Below, in pieces: positions 17,401-27,107 of a stretch of 64,000 bases of DNA. Location of the stretch: NCBI RefSeq assembly GCF_011927765.1, contig NZ_JAATJG010000005.1, positions 124,001 through 188,000 on the forward strand, in the 5' to 3' direction. The position numbers were made by a program, and so were the translations under genes. Source of the stretch: Wenyingzhuangia aestuarii (GTDB lineage: Bacteria; Bacteroidota; Bacteroidia; Flavobacteriales; Flavobacteriaceae). The notes beneath the pieces were generated by a model. That model was not told where the DNA came from, made no database searches, and worked only from the letters and a program-made list of their open reading frames with translations. Every line of letters begins with the position of its first letter. Position 1 is the stretch's first letter.

Positions 17401-19227
17401 ATGAAAAACATAGATAAAAAAATCACAACCAAATCTTCATTCAAAAAGAAATGGAGTATTTTGTTCCTTTCATTAACGCTAATATCATTACTACCTAGTT
17501 GTAATGATGATGAATTTTTAACTAGAACCAACCCAAACCAAATATCTACCGGAATTTACTGGAAAACAATCGACGATCTTAACTGGGGGTTAGTGGCTGT
17601 TTATAATACTTTTAGAAATGATAATATTATCAATCTTGTTAATGAACTTAACAGAAGTGATATTGCCTATGCAGGATCTTGGAGAGCAAGACCTTCTGTA
17701 ACACAACCTACCTATTTACAGACTTTTAACAACGCTTTTACTGCCTCTGTTAACAAATGGCAAGAAGGATACAAAGGTATTTTTAGAGCAAATCAAGTTA
17801 TCAAAGCATCTAATGATTTAATGCCAAGTTTAACTGAGTCTGAAAAAGAAGAGGCAACCATTATTATAGCCCAAGCTAGACTCTTAAGAGGCTTCTTTTA
17901 CTATCACTTATACAACTCATTTAACAAAGGCTCTATTCCTTTATTTTCTGACATTCCTGAAGATCAATCTGATTTTTATAAAACTCCAGAATCAGCAGAA
18001 GTAATCAAAGACTTTATCATAACAGATTTAGAATTTGCATCTGAAACCTTACCAGAAAATTGGGAAAATAAAAACAAAGGAAGAGTTACATCTGGTGCTG
18101 CTTTGGCTTTGTTAGGTAACACCTATTTACACAACAAACAATACACAAAAGCTACCGAAGAGTATAAAAAACTTATTGATAGTAATGTTTATTCTCTTAC
18201 AGCCGATATTGGAAGTAACTTTACTACAAGAAATGAATTTAACGAGGAATCTATTTTAGAAGCATCTCATACTGTTGATTATAAAATGGAAGAAATTGGT
18301 TATTCTTGGAAACTACTTTCAAGTGGCTTGTCTTGGAGGTTTTCACCCTCAGGATGGCTAACAACAATTCCATCAAACTGGTTAACAATCCTCTACAAAA
18401 ATGAAGTTATTGACTCTACAGATCCTAGAAATTTACTTGAAAATGGAACACTTAGAACATACAGCTTAAGAACTTCTGCATCTATTGCTTTGGCTGATGA
18501 TTTTGAAAGTATTTACTACGGTTATGAACCTGCAGCAGCCTACACTTTTAATCAAGGAAACACTTCTTTTTGGAGAAAACATACAAACTGGGACATCTCA
18601 GAAAGCGAAAAAGATATTTATCCATCTACACCAAGATCAGGTGTTAACGAGCGTTATATCCGTTTAGCAGCAGTATACCTTAACTACGCAGAGGCTTTAA
18701 ATGAGATAGGAGATACTGAGACAGCAATGCTTTATATCAACAAAATAAGAAGAAGATCAGGAGTAAGACTTATTGGACCAAACGGAAGTGGTGAATTTCC
18801 TACAAACGACCATGATAATATCACCTATAATCAAGCATCTTTAAGAGAACACATTAGACATGTAGAAAAACCTTTGGAATTATCTGGAGAAAATATGGGA
18901 GAAAGAAATGTAGACTTGATTAGGTGGGGAATAAAAAAAGACCGTTTTATTGAACTTGCAACAAGAAGATATGATGCAACTCACTTATACAACGTTACTG
19001 ATAAAAGTGGGAACTCAAAAACGAGATGGAATGCTTTGTTGTGGGAATCTGATCCTAATGATCCTAACGCAATCATAGATCCCAATTATAGTGAATTTCA
19101 AGAAGCTGCAGTTAATTACAATGAAGAAAATCACGCATATTGGCCTATACCTAATACAGAGTTAGTCACAAACCCGTTAATTAACCTGTATTCTGAAAGT
19201 GAACAGCTACCTACAGAAAATGAATAA
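17401..19227 (+). CDS. SusD/RagB-family glycan-binding lipoprotein (PUL1)
   Basis: A 608-aa surface lipoprotein. The hydrophobic N-terminus ends in LLPSC with lipidation at C34. Conserved RagB/SusD features include the TPR-like region around RLLRGFFYYHLYNSF and the C-terminal RYIRLAAVYLNYAEALNEIG. It caps the SusC barrel and presents glycan. It begins 20 bp after susC and is certainly co-transcribed. It is longer than the PUL2 SusD (523 aa), suggesting a different ligand. Confidence 0.94.
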   Translation: MKNIDKKITTKSSFKKKWSILFLSLTLISLLPSCNDDEFLTRTNPNQISTGIYWKTIDDLNWGLVAVYNTFRNDNIINLVNELNRSDIAYAGSWRARPSVTQPTYLQTFNNAFTASVNKWQEGYKGIFRANQVIKASNDLMPSLTESEKEEATIIIAQARLLRGFFYYHLYNSFNKGSIPLFSDIPEDQSDFYKTPESAEVIKDFIITDLEFASETLPENWENKNKGRVTSGAALALLGNTYLHNKQYTKATEEYKKLIDSNVYSLTADIGSNFTTRNEFNEESILEASHTVDYKMEEIGYSWKLLSSGLSWRFSPSGWLTTIPSNWLTILYKNEVIDSTDPRNLLENGTLRTYSLRTSASIALADDFESIYYGYEPAAAYTFNQGNTSFWRKHTNWDISESEKDIYPSTPRSGVNERYIRLAAVYLNYAEALNEIGDTETAMLYINKIRRRSGVRLIGPNGSGEFPTNDHDNITYNQASLREHIRHVEKPLELSGENMGERNVDLIRWGIKKDRFIELATRRYDATHLYNVTDKSGNSKTRWNALLWESDPNDPNAIIDPNYSEFQEAAVNYNEENHAYWPIPNTELVTNPLINLYSESEQLPTENE

Positions 19228-19249
19228 TTAAAAATTAAAACCATTTAAA

Positions 19250-20875
19250 ATGAAAAAAATATTTTTAACCCTAATTGCAGTCTTCACACTGTTGATTAGT
19301 TGTAAAGACGACTCATACGAGATTCCAAACACTTTTTCTGATATAGGTTTTTACACCAGTAAAGGAACCGCAAACACGCTAAATACTAAAATTAACGGAT
19401 ACGTTAGTTTTGCAGATTTATCACAAGGTACTGTAAATCATAAATGGACAATTACAGGTAAAACAAAATACTTAGAAGGTGAAATACCTAGAGACAATAA
19501 TCTTACTAAAGAAAAGCTAGAAGCCTTAATTATTGAAGGAAACGATACTATTTCTACCCAAAAAACAGTACATGTATACTTTCCAAACAGTGGTTTACAT
19601 ACCGTTAATCTATACAATACGTTTAACGATTCTGTAACTTTTAGAGGTCATAATGGTGATTTTTATTTTACAGGAGCTAAAAAAGTTAACAATTTGTGGG
19701 TTATTGATACTACTTTTGTGGTGGATGTATACGATACCATTGTTCCAAGCATTAAAATTTCTCAAAATGGTACACAAATAGACCACACAAGTAAAACAGA
19801 TACTGTTTTTGTAGAAGTAGGTAATACACTTACATTTGAAGATTTAAGTACAATTGGTAGACCTAACGGTAGAACTTGGTCTATTTCTGGAGTGTCTAAA
19901 ACATTGGTTAATGAAGACACAGGAAACATTCCTTACGAACATACCTTTGTAAAACTAGGTGTTTTTAACGCAACGGTACGTGTCTTTAGAGATCAAGAAC
20001 AAGTCCCTGGTGATTCAGAAGTATATAAAATCCCTGTACCTATAAAAGTAAATCCTTCCTCTAACCCATTTAACTTACACGGAGATGTTATTGAATTAGA
20101 AGATCAAACAATACAAATTAGTTTTAATGGAGAATTTGATGAAACTACAATTGCAACCAATCCTCTTACTTCTTTTAATGTTAAAGTGAATGAAATATCT
20201 TTTAACATAGCATCTATTTCGTTAGACAGCGAAGACAAAACAAAATTAAATATAAAACTTCAAGATGAGATATACAGACCTGATGTTATTAAAATTTCTT
20301 ATTCAGGTGGTACTTTAAAATCTTCTGATTCAAGAAGTTTACAAGGCTTTACTGATGCATTAGTAAACATGTATAATATAAATTTACTACCTGCTGATAT
20401 GTCTACAGTAAATGCATCAGGACCGTGGAGAGGAAGAAATCCTGGAGAAGATGACATTACAATATCTAGTGATCAAGCCTCTGATGGAGACACAAGCTTA
20501 AAAGTTGTATTAACACCTGGTAGTGGTATTGCAGATGCTGATTGTCCATTTGAAGCTGATGAAAAAATAGCTATGATTAAAGATAAAACTTATGTTCTTA
20601 GCTACAAAGTATATATAGACCCATCATCTACCGTATTACCTAGATTAGATCAAATGATACTCCTTAACAACTGGGTTCAAGATACTAGAGTATATTATCC
20701 AACTGCTGGATTTGCTACTGGAAAATGGATTCTAATTGAAAGAGATTACATCCCTAGTAGTAATTTTGATTTTGTGAATTTATATATGAAATTACACGTA
20801 AACTCTCCTAATGATAACAATTGTACATTGTATTTTGATGAATTTAAACTTCAAGAAAAAGAAGTAAGGCCTTAA
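19250..20875 (+). CDS. PKD-type surface glycan-binding lipoprotein (PUL1)
   Basis: A 541-aa lipoprotein (C18 in LLISC) placed where a SusE-like protein is expected. It contains at least two Ig/PKD-like beta-sandwich modules (about 25-180 and 185-275), a third linker module, and a C-terminal jelly-roll-type region (about 385-535) that resembles carbohydrate-binding modules. No enzyme motif is visible. The likely role is binding polysaccharide at the cell surface. A strong hairpin follows, so the downstream GH16-like gene may be expressed at a lower level. Confidence 0.75.
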   Translation: MKKIFLTLIAVFTLLISCKDDSYEIPNTFSDIGFYTSKGTANTLNTKINGYVSFADLSQGTVNHKWTITGKTKYLEGEIPRDNNLTKEKLEALIIEGNDTISTQKTVHVYFPNSGLHTVNLYNTFNDSVTFRGHNGDFYFTGAKKVNNLWVIDTTFVVDVYDTIVPSIKISQNGTQIDHTSKTDTVFVEVGNTLTFEDLSTIGRPNGRTWSISGVSKTLVNEDTGNIPYEHTFVKLGVFNATVRVFRDQEQVPGDSEVYKIPVPIKVNPSSNPFNLHGDVIELEDQTIQISFNGEFDETTIATNPLTSFNVKVNEISFNIASISLDSEDKTKLNIKLQDEIYRPDVIKISYSGGTLKSSDSRSLQGFTDALVNMYNINLLPADMSTVNASGPWRGRNPGEDDITISSDQASDGDTSLKVVLTPGSGIADADCPFEADEKIAMIKDKTYVLSYKVYIDPSSTVLPRLDQMILLNNWVQDTRVYYPTAGFATGKWILIERDYIPSSNFDFVNLYMKLHVNSPNDNNCTLYFDEFKLQEKEVRP

Positions 20876-20894
20876 CAACACTAACCTTAACCAC

Positions 20895-20927
20895 AATAGA
20901 CCTCTTTATACCATAAAGAGGTCTATT
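20895..20927 (+). terminator. Hairpin between PUL1 lipoprotein and GH16-like gene
   Basis: A 15-bp perfect inverted repeat (20895-20909 / 20913-20927; arm AATAGACCTCTTTAT) with a 3-nt loop, followed by an AT-rich run. It is either a terminator with a separate promoter downstream or an attenuator inside the PUL. Confidence 0.65.
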
Positions 20928-20955
20928 AATATTTTTAACAGAAAAACAGAAAACT

Positions 20956-22284
20956 ATGTTTAGTAAAATTTCAATTTTCTCACTAATAATTCTTCTTGGT
21001 GCCTGTAGCAACGATAGTCCTATAAAAGAAAAAATAAAAGAACCTACAGAAAACCCTGATCCTGATGTAAAACCTGATCCTGACCCAAATCCTAAAATTA
21101 CGATAGATTTAAGTAAATGGACACTTACATGGAATGATGAATTTGATTACGACAACTCTAAATTGGAAGAAAAATGGATTTCTCAAAATTCAAAATCGGG
21201 TGGATTTGTATTGAGCAGTAGATGGAGAGAGAATGCAGTAGTCAAAAATGGTATTTTAGAACTATTAGCGAAAAAAGAAACAAAAGGTGGACAAGAGTGG
21301 ACAACTGGTAACATTTGGACCAAAGAAACGTTTAACTATGGTTATTACGAATGTAGATATAAATATGCTGGAGCAACAGGAACAAATAATTCGTTCTGGT
21401 TATGGCCTATGAAAGGAGTTAAATCTGGAGAAAAAGCAATTGAATTAGACATAAACGAAGGACACTTTCCCAACGAAATTAACACTAATATTCATAACTG
21501 GACTGATAAATGGATAGAAGATGGTCTTGAGAAACACTCTGTAAACCCTATGCCTTTTGCTATTGGTGGAAGCCAAAAAAAACCTGATTACTCCACTATA
21601 TTAGACAATAGTATTACTGCTAAAAAACTTAGATTTTCTTCTAACAATGGTTCACATTTTCATATGAGAGAATTTAAAATTTATGCTCCCAACAGTCTTG
21701 GATACCCAACTAATATTTTAGCAGAATCTACAGACAATACCATAACTGGTTTAACCAACCATGCAAAATCTAACGACGTATCTATAACAGTAAGCGGAAA
21801 CTACAATGCTACAACAAATAGTAGAAATATTGCAGATAATAAAACTAGTACTAGCTGGATTTCTCAAATTGATGGAGAAAAATGGATTGAATTCAACTGG
21901 ACTGATTCTAAAAAAATTGGAGCTATTCAATTTGTAAATGGATGGAAAAACGGAAGTCAATGGAATGGAATGATAGATGGATATACAATTCAATATCATA
22001 ACGGAACTGAGTGGATAGATTTAATAAACTACAGTATTTATGGAGATGAAGACTTCTCTAAAGACTACCACACCTATGGAGTAATGTGGAATAAAGATGT
22101 TCATGAATTTTATTATGACGGAGAACTTATAAGAAGTATCCCTAACGAAAACAACCATGCAAACACCAACATTCTTTTAAGTTTAGCAGTTCTTAAGGGA
22201 GGAATAGCTGGACCTGTAACAGATGTTATTGACGGCACAAGTATGAAAGTAGATTACGTAAGATACTACACTCCTATTGAATAA
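20956..22284 (+). CDS. GH16-like lipoprotein with an internal discoidin (F5/8 type C)-like domain
   Basis: A 442-aa lipoprotein (C17 in LLGAC) with a Pro/Asp-rich linker (about 31-47). The GH16 signature is AIELDINEG, giving the ExDxxE triad E163, D165, E168. After NTNIHNW (177-182) the GH16 fold is interrupted by about 160 residues (about 203-362) that look like a discoidin/F5/8C domain. The fold then resumes with YHTYGVMWNKDVHEFYYDG (371-389) and ends at DYVRYY. The substrate class (beta-glucan, agar, porphyran, carrageenan) cannot be fixed. It is the only recognisable hydrolase of PUL1. Confidence 0.78.
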   Translation: MFSKISIFSLIILLGACSNDSPIKEKIKEPTENPDPDVKPDPDPNPKITIDLSKWTLTWNDEFDYDNSKLEEKWISQNSKSGGFVLSSRWRENAVVKNGILELLAKKETKGGQEWTTGNIWTKETFNYGYYECRYKYAGATGTNNSFWLWPMKGVKSGEKAIELDINEGHFPNEINTNIHNWTDKWIEDGLEKHSVNPMPFAIGGSQKKPDYSTILDNSITAKKLRFSSNNGSHFHMREFKIYAPNSLGYPTNILAESTDNTITGLTNHAKSNDVSITVSGNYNATTNSRNIADNKTSTSWISQIDGEKWIEFNWTDSKKIGAIQFVNGWKNGSQWNGMIDGYTIQYHNGTEWIDLINYSIYGDEDFSKDYHTYGVMWNKDVHEFYYDGELIRSIPNENNHANTNILLSLAVLKGGIAGPVTDVIDGTSMKVDYVRYYTPIE

Positions 22285-22370
22285 GACATATTTGAGTTAG
22301 TTTACTAATGTGTAAGAGCTTGTAAGTATATTTTACTAGGCACTAAGCCATAAAGTGTGTAAGTTTTAAA

Positions 22371-22398
22371 AACTCAGGATTGAATTCAATCCTGAGTT
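22371..22398 (+). terminator. Terminator hairpin just inside the left IS end
   Basis: A perfect 28-bp palindrome (22371-22384 / 22385-22398) followed by seven T residues. Its outer arm is part of the IS inverted repeat. It should stop transcription entering from the upstream GH16-like gene before it reaches the transposase. Confidence 0.8.
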
Positions 22399-22431
22399 TT
22401 TTTATTTATTAATTTTAAATTTTACACATTT

Positions 22432-23622
22432 ATGAAACCAGAAGATTTACTAAACGACGATTTTTTAAAGCAATTTAAAAACGGAGCAGAGTTAACCAAT
22501 TTTTTAGAACAACTTCACAAACGAGGCATCGAGAAGATTTTAGAGGGAGAGTTAGATGCTCATTTAGATTATGATAAGCATCAAAAAAGAAAAGAGCAGA
22601 ATCTACGTAATGGTTATTCTAAAAAGAAGTTAAAAACAACTTTAGGAGAAACAGAGATTCAAGTTCCTAGAGATCGTGATAGTTCTTTTAATCCTATGAT
22701 TGTTAAGAAACGAGAAAGTACAACAGAAGGCCTCGAAAACATTATTATATCTCTTTATGCCAAAGGGATGAGCAATAGTGATATAGAAGAACAAATACGT
22801 GAACTCTACAATTTTGATATTTCTACATCAACTATCTCAAGAATTACAGATAAAATCACAGAAAATGTTATTGCCTGGAGAAACAGACCTTTAGAAGCCA
22901 CTTACCTAATCGTTTGGATGGATGGCATTGTATTTAAAGTCAGAGAGAACTCTAAAGTAATAAATAAGACCGTTTATATTGCAGTGGGATTGAGAACTGA
23001 TGGAAAAAAGGAAGTATTAGGATTATGGTTAGGTAAAAATGAATCTTCTGCCTTTTGGATGAGCGTTTTAACAGATATAAAAGCCAGAGGAACTCAAGAT
23101 ATCTTAATCACTGATAATTTAAATGGATTTACAGATACTATTAAAACCATTTTCCCTAACTCTACGACACAAATCTGCGTGGTACATCAAATAAGAAACT
23201 CCTGTCGCTACGTAGTCTGGAAGGATAAAAAAGAATTTACTCGTGACATGAAGCAAATTTATACGGCTCCTACAAAAGAAGCCGCTAAAGCTGCCTTAAA
23301 AGACTTCAAAATTAAATGGGAGCCCAAATATTCTTATGCCATTAAAAGTTGGGAAAATAATTGGGATGAGCTTACTGTATTCTTTGATTTTCCTATTGAA
23401 ATAAGAACCATTATTTACACCACAAACCTTATAGAAAATCTAAATGGTAAAATAAGAAAATACACCAAAAACAAACTCTCATTCCCAACAGATGATGCAG
23501 TTATGAAATCAGTATTTCTTGCGCTCAGAGAAAGTACTAAAAAATGGACAATGCCCATCAGGAACTGGGGAGTGATACTAAATCAATTTTTAGCTATATT
23601 TGAAAACAGGATTAAACTATAA
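22432..23622 (+). CDS. IS256-family (mutator-type) transposase
   Basis: A 396-aa DDE transposase that appears intact. The likely catalytic residues are D164 in [10 protein letters not shown]228 in ITDNLNGF and E335 in [14 protein letters not shown], with the CVVHQIRNS motif (249-257) between the second and third. The N-terminal region has the [20 protein letters not shown] pattern typical of the family. No frameshift or internal stop is present, so it may still be active. Confidence 0.94.
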   Translation: MKPEDLLNDDFLKQFKNGAELTNFLEQLHKRGIEKILEGELDAHLDYDKHQKRKEQNLRNGYSKKKLKTTLGETEIQVPRDRDSSFNPMIVKKRESTTEGLENIIISLYAKGMSNSDIEEQIRELYNFDISTSTISRITDKITENVIAWRNRPLEATYLIVWMDGIVFKVRENSKVINKTVYIAVGLRTDGKKEVLGLWLGKNESSAFWMSVLTDIKARGTQDILITDNLNGFTDTIKTIFPNSTTQICVVHQIRNSCRYVVWKDKKEFTRDMKQIYTAPTKEAAKAALKDFKIKWEPKYSYAIKSWENNWDELTVFFDFPIEIRTIIYTTNLIENLNGKIRKYTKNKLSFPTDDAVMKSVFLALRESTKKWTMPIRNWGVILNQFLAIFENRIKL

Positions 23623-23683
23623 ATAATTTAACCCTGAGTTTTAGTTACACACTTTATTAGGATAGTGTCTTCTTAAAATTTAT

Positions 23684-24571
23684 TTAGCGATAAACTTGAT
23701 ATTCATCTGCTGTTAATTTTTGAACATTGTTAGGTCTTACCACTAAATTTTCACCTGAAAGAATATTGTTTTTTACTAGAAATTCATCAGCATATTCTAA
23801 AGACCAATAAAAGAATCTATTATTTTTATTTCTTCCATTACAAAAACCATGTTTTCCTTTTTTACCAATATACAATTCTGATGGATTACCTACTTTTTTA
23901 AGAGCATTGTGAAAATCTATCATTTGTTGTACAGGAATTCCAGGATCCTGACCTCCAGAAAAAGTAATAATTGATGGCAAATTCTTTGTTATATGAAAAG
24001 GAGGGGATAAACTCTCTGAACACTTAAACCAAGGGTTGTATAAAATAACAGCATTGGGAACGCAAGAAATAGATAAATTATAAAAATCATCATTAATCTT
24101 CTCATCAGTAATCATTGCGGTAGCAGCTGCCAACTGACCTTCAGCAGAGCCACCTGCAGTCACTATTTTATTTGGATTCACTTTTAAGTTTTTTGCATTT
24201 TTTCTTAAAAAACGAATTACGGACTTTGCATCTTTTACACATTCCAAAGGTACCTCAACATTATCTCTTGTTTTTAGTCTATAATCCACAGATATAGCTA
24301 TCATCCCTCTTTTACTCCAATAAGTACAATCTGGAAAATGCATACTAACATCTCCTTTATTCCAGGCTCCTCCATGAAATATGGCTATGGTTGGAAATTC
24401 TTTTTCAGAATTTTTATAATTACTCGGTAAAAAAACCGATAATTCTAAATCTTTATCATTTATGCTTTTATAAACCCAAGTTGTATCTGGAGTTTGAGAA
24501 ATACCGTGTTGACTCCAAAATAATAACCCTATAAGAATTAATATCGATCTACATTTTGTTTTTATCTTCAT
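23684..24571 (-). CDS. Secreted alpha/beta-hydrolase (esterase-like), PUL2 end
   Basis: A 295-aa protein with a signal peptide ending near HGISQ (26). The hydrolase motifs are HGGAW (66-70), nucleophile S142 in AGGSAEGQ, D209 in SGGQDPG and H241 in KGKHGF. The GGSAEG nucleophile elbow differs from the GFSAGG of the xylose-operon esterases. The substrate is unknown; acetyl or feruloyl removal is typical for the family. It lies 208 bp beyond the GH3 terminator and has a candidate -7 box at 24595-24602, so it may have its own promoter. Confidence 0.75.
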   Translation of the reverse strand: MKIKTKCRSILILIGLLFWSQHGISQTPDTTWVYKSINDKDLELSVFLPSNYKNSEKEFPTIAIFHGGAWNKGDVSMHFPDCTYWSKRGMIAISVDYRLKTRDNVEVPLECVKDAKSVIRFLRKNAKNLKVNPNKIVTAGGSAEGQLAAATAMITDEKINDDFYNLSISCVPNAVILYNPWFKCSESLSPPFHITKNLPSIITFSGGQDPGIPVQQMIDFHNALKKVGNPSELYIGKKGKHGFCNGRNKNNRFFYWSLEYADEFLVKNNILSGENLVVRPNNVQKLTADEYQVYR

Positions 24572-24594
24572 ATTTAAATTAATTTATTATAGTC

Positions 24595-24602
24595 CAAAAC
24601 TA
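24595..24602 (-). promoter_or_regulatory. Candidate -7 box for the PUL2 esterase
   Basis: On the minus strand this reads TAGTTTTG, matching TAnnTTTG, 23 bp before the start codon. No TTTG lies at the usual -33 distance. Confidence 0.4.
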
Positions 24603-24687
24603 TACAAACACTTGGCAAAATAGTTTCTCTAATCTATCATTCATTAACTTATATTCATCAAAAAATTCTTTATTTACTTTACAAAAA

Positions 24688-24728
24688 AACAAGATAGATT
24701 CTACCTATTTAGTGGAATCTATCTTGTT
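24688..24728 (-). terminator. Rho-independent terminator after the GH3 gene
   Basis: A 14-bp perfect inverted repeat (24688-24701 / 24715-24728, arm AACAAGATAGATTC) with a 13-nt loop and a T run on the minus strand. It marks the end of the main PUL2 transcript. Confidence 0.8.
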
Positions 24729-24779
24729 AAAACATCCTATACTTTTTACAAGATGCCAAAAAACTATAAAAAATAAACC

Positions 24780-27059
24780 TTATTTAATTTCAAAACTAGT
24801 TTCAATTACTGTTTTAGAACTACCTCCTAAAAACAACTTAAATTCTCCTGGTTCAACTATAAACTTTCCCTTATTATCATAAAATCCAAGTTCTTTGTTA
24901 GTTAGTACAAATTCAACTATTTTTTCTTCACCAGCTTCTAATTCAATCAACTCAAAACCTTTTAACTCTTTTACAGGTCTAGTTACACTTGCTACCAAAT
25001 CTCTTAAATACAATTGCACTACTTCTTTCCCTTTTAACTTTCCTATGTTTTTTACCCCAATTTTAACATGTACTTCATCTTCTTTTTGATGCACTTTTAA
25101 ATTTTCATATTCAAACTGAGTATAACTTAATCCATGCCCAAAAGGATACAATGCACTATTTTTTTCATCTTGAAAATGCGACCAAAAAACCACATCTTTT
25201 CCTGGTAAAATAGGTCTACCTGTATTTTTATAATTGTAATACAGTGGTAACTGACCAACATGTCTTGGAAAACTCATAGGTAACTTTCCGCTAGGATTGT
25301 AATCTCCATACAACACTTGTGCAATAGCATGACCACTTTGAGTTCCTAACTGCCAACATTCTAAAATAGAAGGAATATTTGCATCTGCCCAACCTAATGT
25401 TAACGGCCTTCCGTTATTTAACACTAATACAATGTTTTTATTTACTTTATAAATTTCTTCTAACAATTCTTGTTGCACTCCAGGCAAACCAATATCTACT
25501 CTACTTCTACCTTCTCCACTTTGAAAACCGTGTTCACCTAGAACCATAACTACAACATCTGCATTTTTAGCTACTTTTTTAGCTTCTTCAAATTCACTTT
25601 TGTCTGTGTTGTTAATTTTAACTTCGGTAATAAAATCTGGAGTACCTAAAGCTACATCTGCTCCTTTTGCATATACAATACTGTTTCCTTTGTAAGCGTT
25701 TAATCCTTCTAAAACAGATACTGCTGTACTGTCTTTAGCTGCAATTCTCCAACTTCCCAAAGGACTTGTTTTATCGTTTGCCAAAGCACCGATTATAGCA
25801 ATTTTTTGACCTTGTTTTTTTAAGGGTAATAAATTGTTTTGATTCTTTAGCAAAACAATAGATTTTTTAGCCAAATCTAAAGATGCATCTAAAACCTCTT
25901 TACTTCCGATTACATTTTGCTCTCTTTTTTCATCACAATAACGATATGGATCTTCAAACAAACCAAGTTCAAATTTTACTTTTAAAATTCGTTTTACAGC
26001 ATCATCAATTACGCTTTCTTTTACTTTTCCTTCTTTAACCAAATCTGCTAAATGATGTACATAAGCATTAGATTCCATATCCATATCCGATCCTGCATTA
26101 GCTGCAATTTCTGCTGCATGCTTTAAATCTTTGGCATGTCCATGCGCAATCATTTCTACCATAGAACCCCAATCGGATATTACAAAACCATCAAACTTCC
26201 ATTCTTGTTTTAAAAGATCTCTTTGTAAATAAGAATTTCCTGTTGCAGGAATTCCATTTAACTCATTAAAAGAATTCATAAATGTTCTAACACCAGCATC
26301 TACAGAAGCTTTAAATGGTGGTAATACAATATTGTGTAAAGTTGATGTTCCTATATCTACCGTATTGTAATCTCTTCCAGATTCTGCAAAACCATAACCT
26401 GCAAAATGTTTAGCACAAGCCAAAATGGTATTTTCTTTTGATAAATCTGTTCCTTGAAAACCAAGAATTCTAGCTTTGGCAATTTTACTTCCTAAATAAG
26501 GATCTTCTCCTGCCCCTTCCATTACACGTCCCCAACGAGCATCTCTAGATACATCTACCATAGGTGCAAAAGTCCAGTTGATTCCTGCTGCAGATGCTTC
26601 TAAAGCTGCCATTTCTGATGATTTTTGAATAGCTTCTAAATCCCAACTTGCAGATTCTGCCAAAGGAATTGGACTCAACGTTTCATAACCATGAATAACA
26701 TCAAAACCAATCACTAAAGGAATTCCCAATCTAGTTTCTTCAACCGCAATTTTCTGAACAGCTCTTACCTCTTTAACCCCTCTTACGTTTAGCATAGAAC
26801 CTACATAGCCTTTGCGTAAGTCTTTGTATTTTTTGGCTGCATCACCCTGAATTGGAGTAGGACCCGTAACGTTCCAAAAACCATTGTATTGATTCATTTG
26901 TCCTATTTTTTCCTCTAAAGTCATTTTAGACAATAAGTCATTAACTCTATCATTAATAGGCAATCCCATATCTTTATAAGTTAGTTTACTAGTCTGACTA
27001 CAAGAAAATACCATTCCTGCCAGTGTAAGTAAACTTATTATTTTTTTTAATTTCTTCAT
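24780..27059 (-). CDS. bglX: GH3 beta-glucosidase (BglX type) lipoprotein
   Basis: A 759-aa glycoside hydrolase family 3 enzyme with lipidation at C20 (MVFSC), so membrane-anchored, probably in the periplasm. It has the N-terminal TIM barrel with nucleophile D296 in GFVISDWGS, the KHFAGYG motif (218-224), a central alpha/beta sandwich and a C-terminal fibronectin-III-like domain. BglX enzymes cleave terminal glucose from beta-linked oligosaccharides. With the neighbouring GH16 it completes laminarin breakdown (GH16 cuts the chain, GH3 releases glucose). Confidence 0.92.
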   Translation of the reverse strand: MKKLKKIISLLTLAGMVFSCSQTSKLTYKDMGLPINDRVNDLLSKMTLEEKIGQMNQYNGFWNVTGPTPIQGDAAKKYKDLRKGYVGSMLNVRGVKEVRAVQKIAVEETRLGIPLVIGFDVIHGYETLSPIPLAESASWDLEAIQKSSEMAALEASAAGINWTFAPMVDVSRDARWGRVMEGAGEDPYLGSKIAKARILGFQGTDLSKENTILACAKHFAGYGFAESGRDYNTVDIGTSTLHNIVLPPFKASVDAGVRTFMNSFNELNGIPATGNSYLQRDLLKQEWKFDGFVISDWGSMVEMIAHGHAKDLKHAAEIAANAGSDMDMESNAYVHHLADLVKEGKVKESVIDDAVKRILKVKFELGLFEDPYRYCDEKREQNVIGSKEVLDASLDLAKKSIVLLKNQNNLLPLKKQGQKIAIIGALANDKTSPLGSWRIAAKDSTAVSVLEGLNAYKGNSIVYAKGADVALGTPDFITEVKINNTDKSEFEEAKKVAKNADVVVMVLGEHGFQSGEGRSRVDIGLPGVQQELLEEIYKVNKNIVLVLNNGRPLTLGWADANIPSILECWQLGTQSGHAIAQVLYGDYNPSGKLPMSFPRHVGQLPLYYNYKNTGRPILPGKDVVFWSHFQDEKNSALYPFGHGLSYTQFEYENLKVHQKEDEVHVKIGVKNIGKLKGKEVVQLYLRDLVASVTRPVKELKGFELIELEAGEEKIVEFVLTNKELGFYDNKGKFIVEPGEFKLFLGGSSKTVIETSFEIK

Positions 27060-27107
27060 GCTTCTATTGTTTTAACATAAAACTCTGCTCATCAACTTAG
27101 AAAACCT

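Larger units (their letters stand above)
22350..23657 (+). mobile_element. IS256-family insertion sequence
   Basis: The element is defined by inverted ends: ATAAAGTGTGTAA at 22350-22362 and its complement at 23645-23657, with a further AAAACTCAGG match inside both ends. Total length is about 1308 bp, with one transposase gene filling it. I see no 8-9 bp target duplication (ACTAAGCC left, TAGGATAG right), so the insertion may be old or rearranged. It lies between the convergent ends of PUL1 and PUL2. Confidence 0.82.

Noticed and set aside
23642-23670. 8-9 bp target-site duplication for the IS256 element
   Set aside because: I tried several end definitions (ACTAAGCC / TAGGATAG and neighbours) and none gives a direct repeat.
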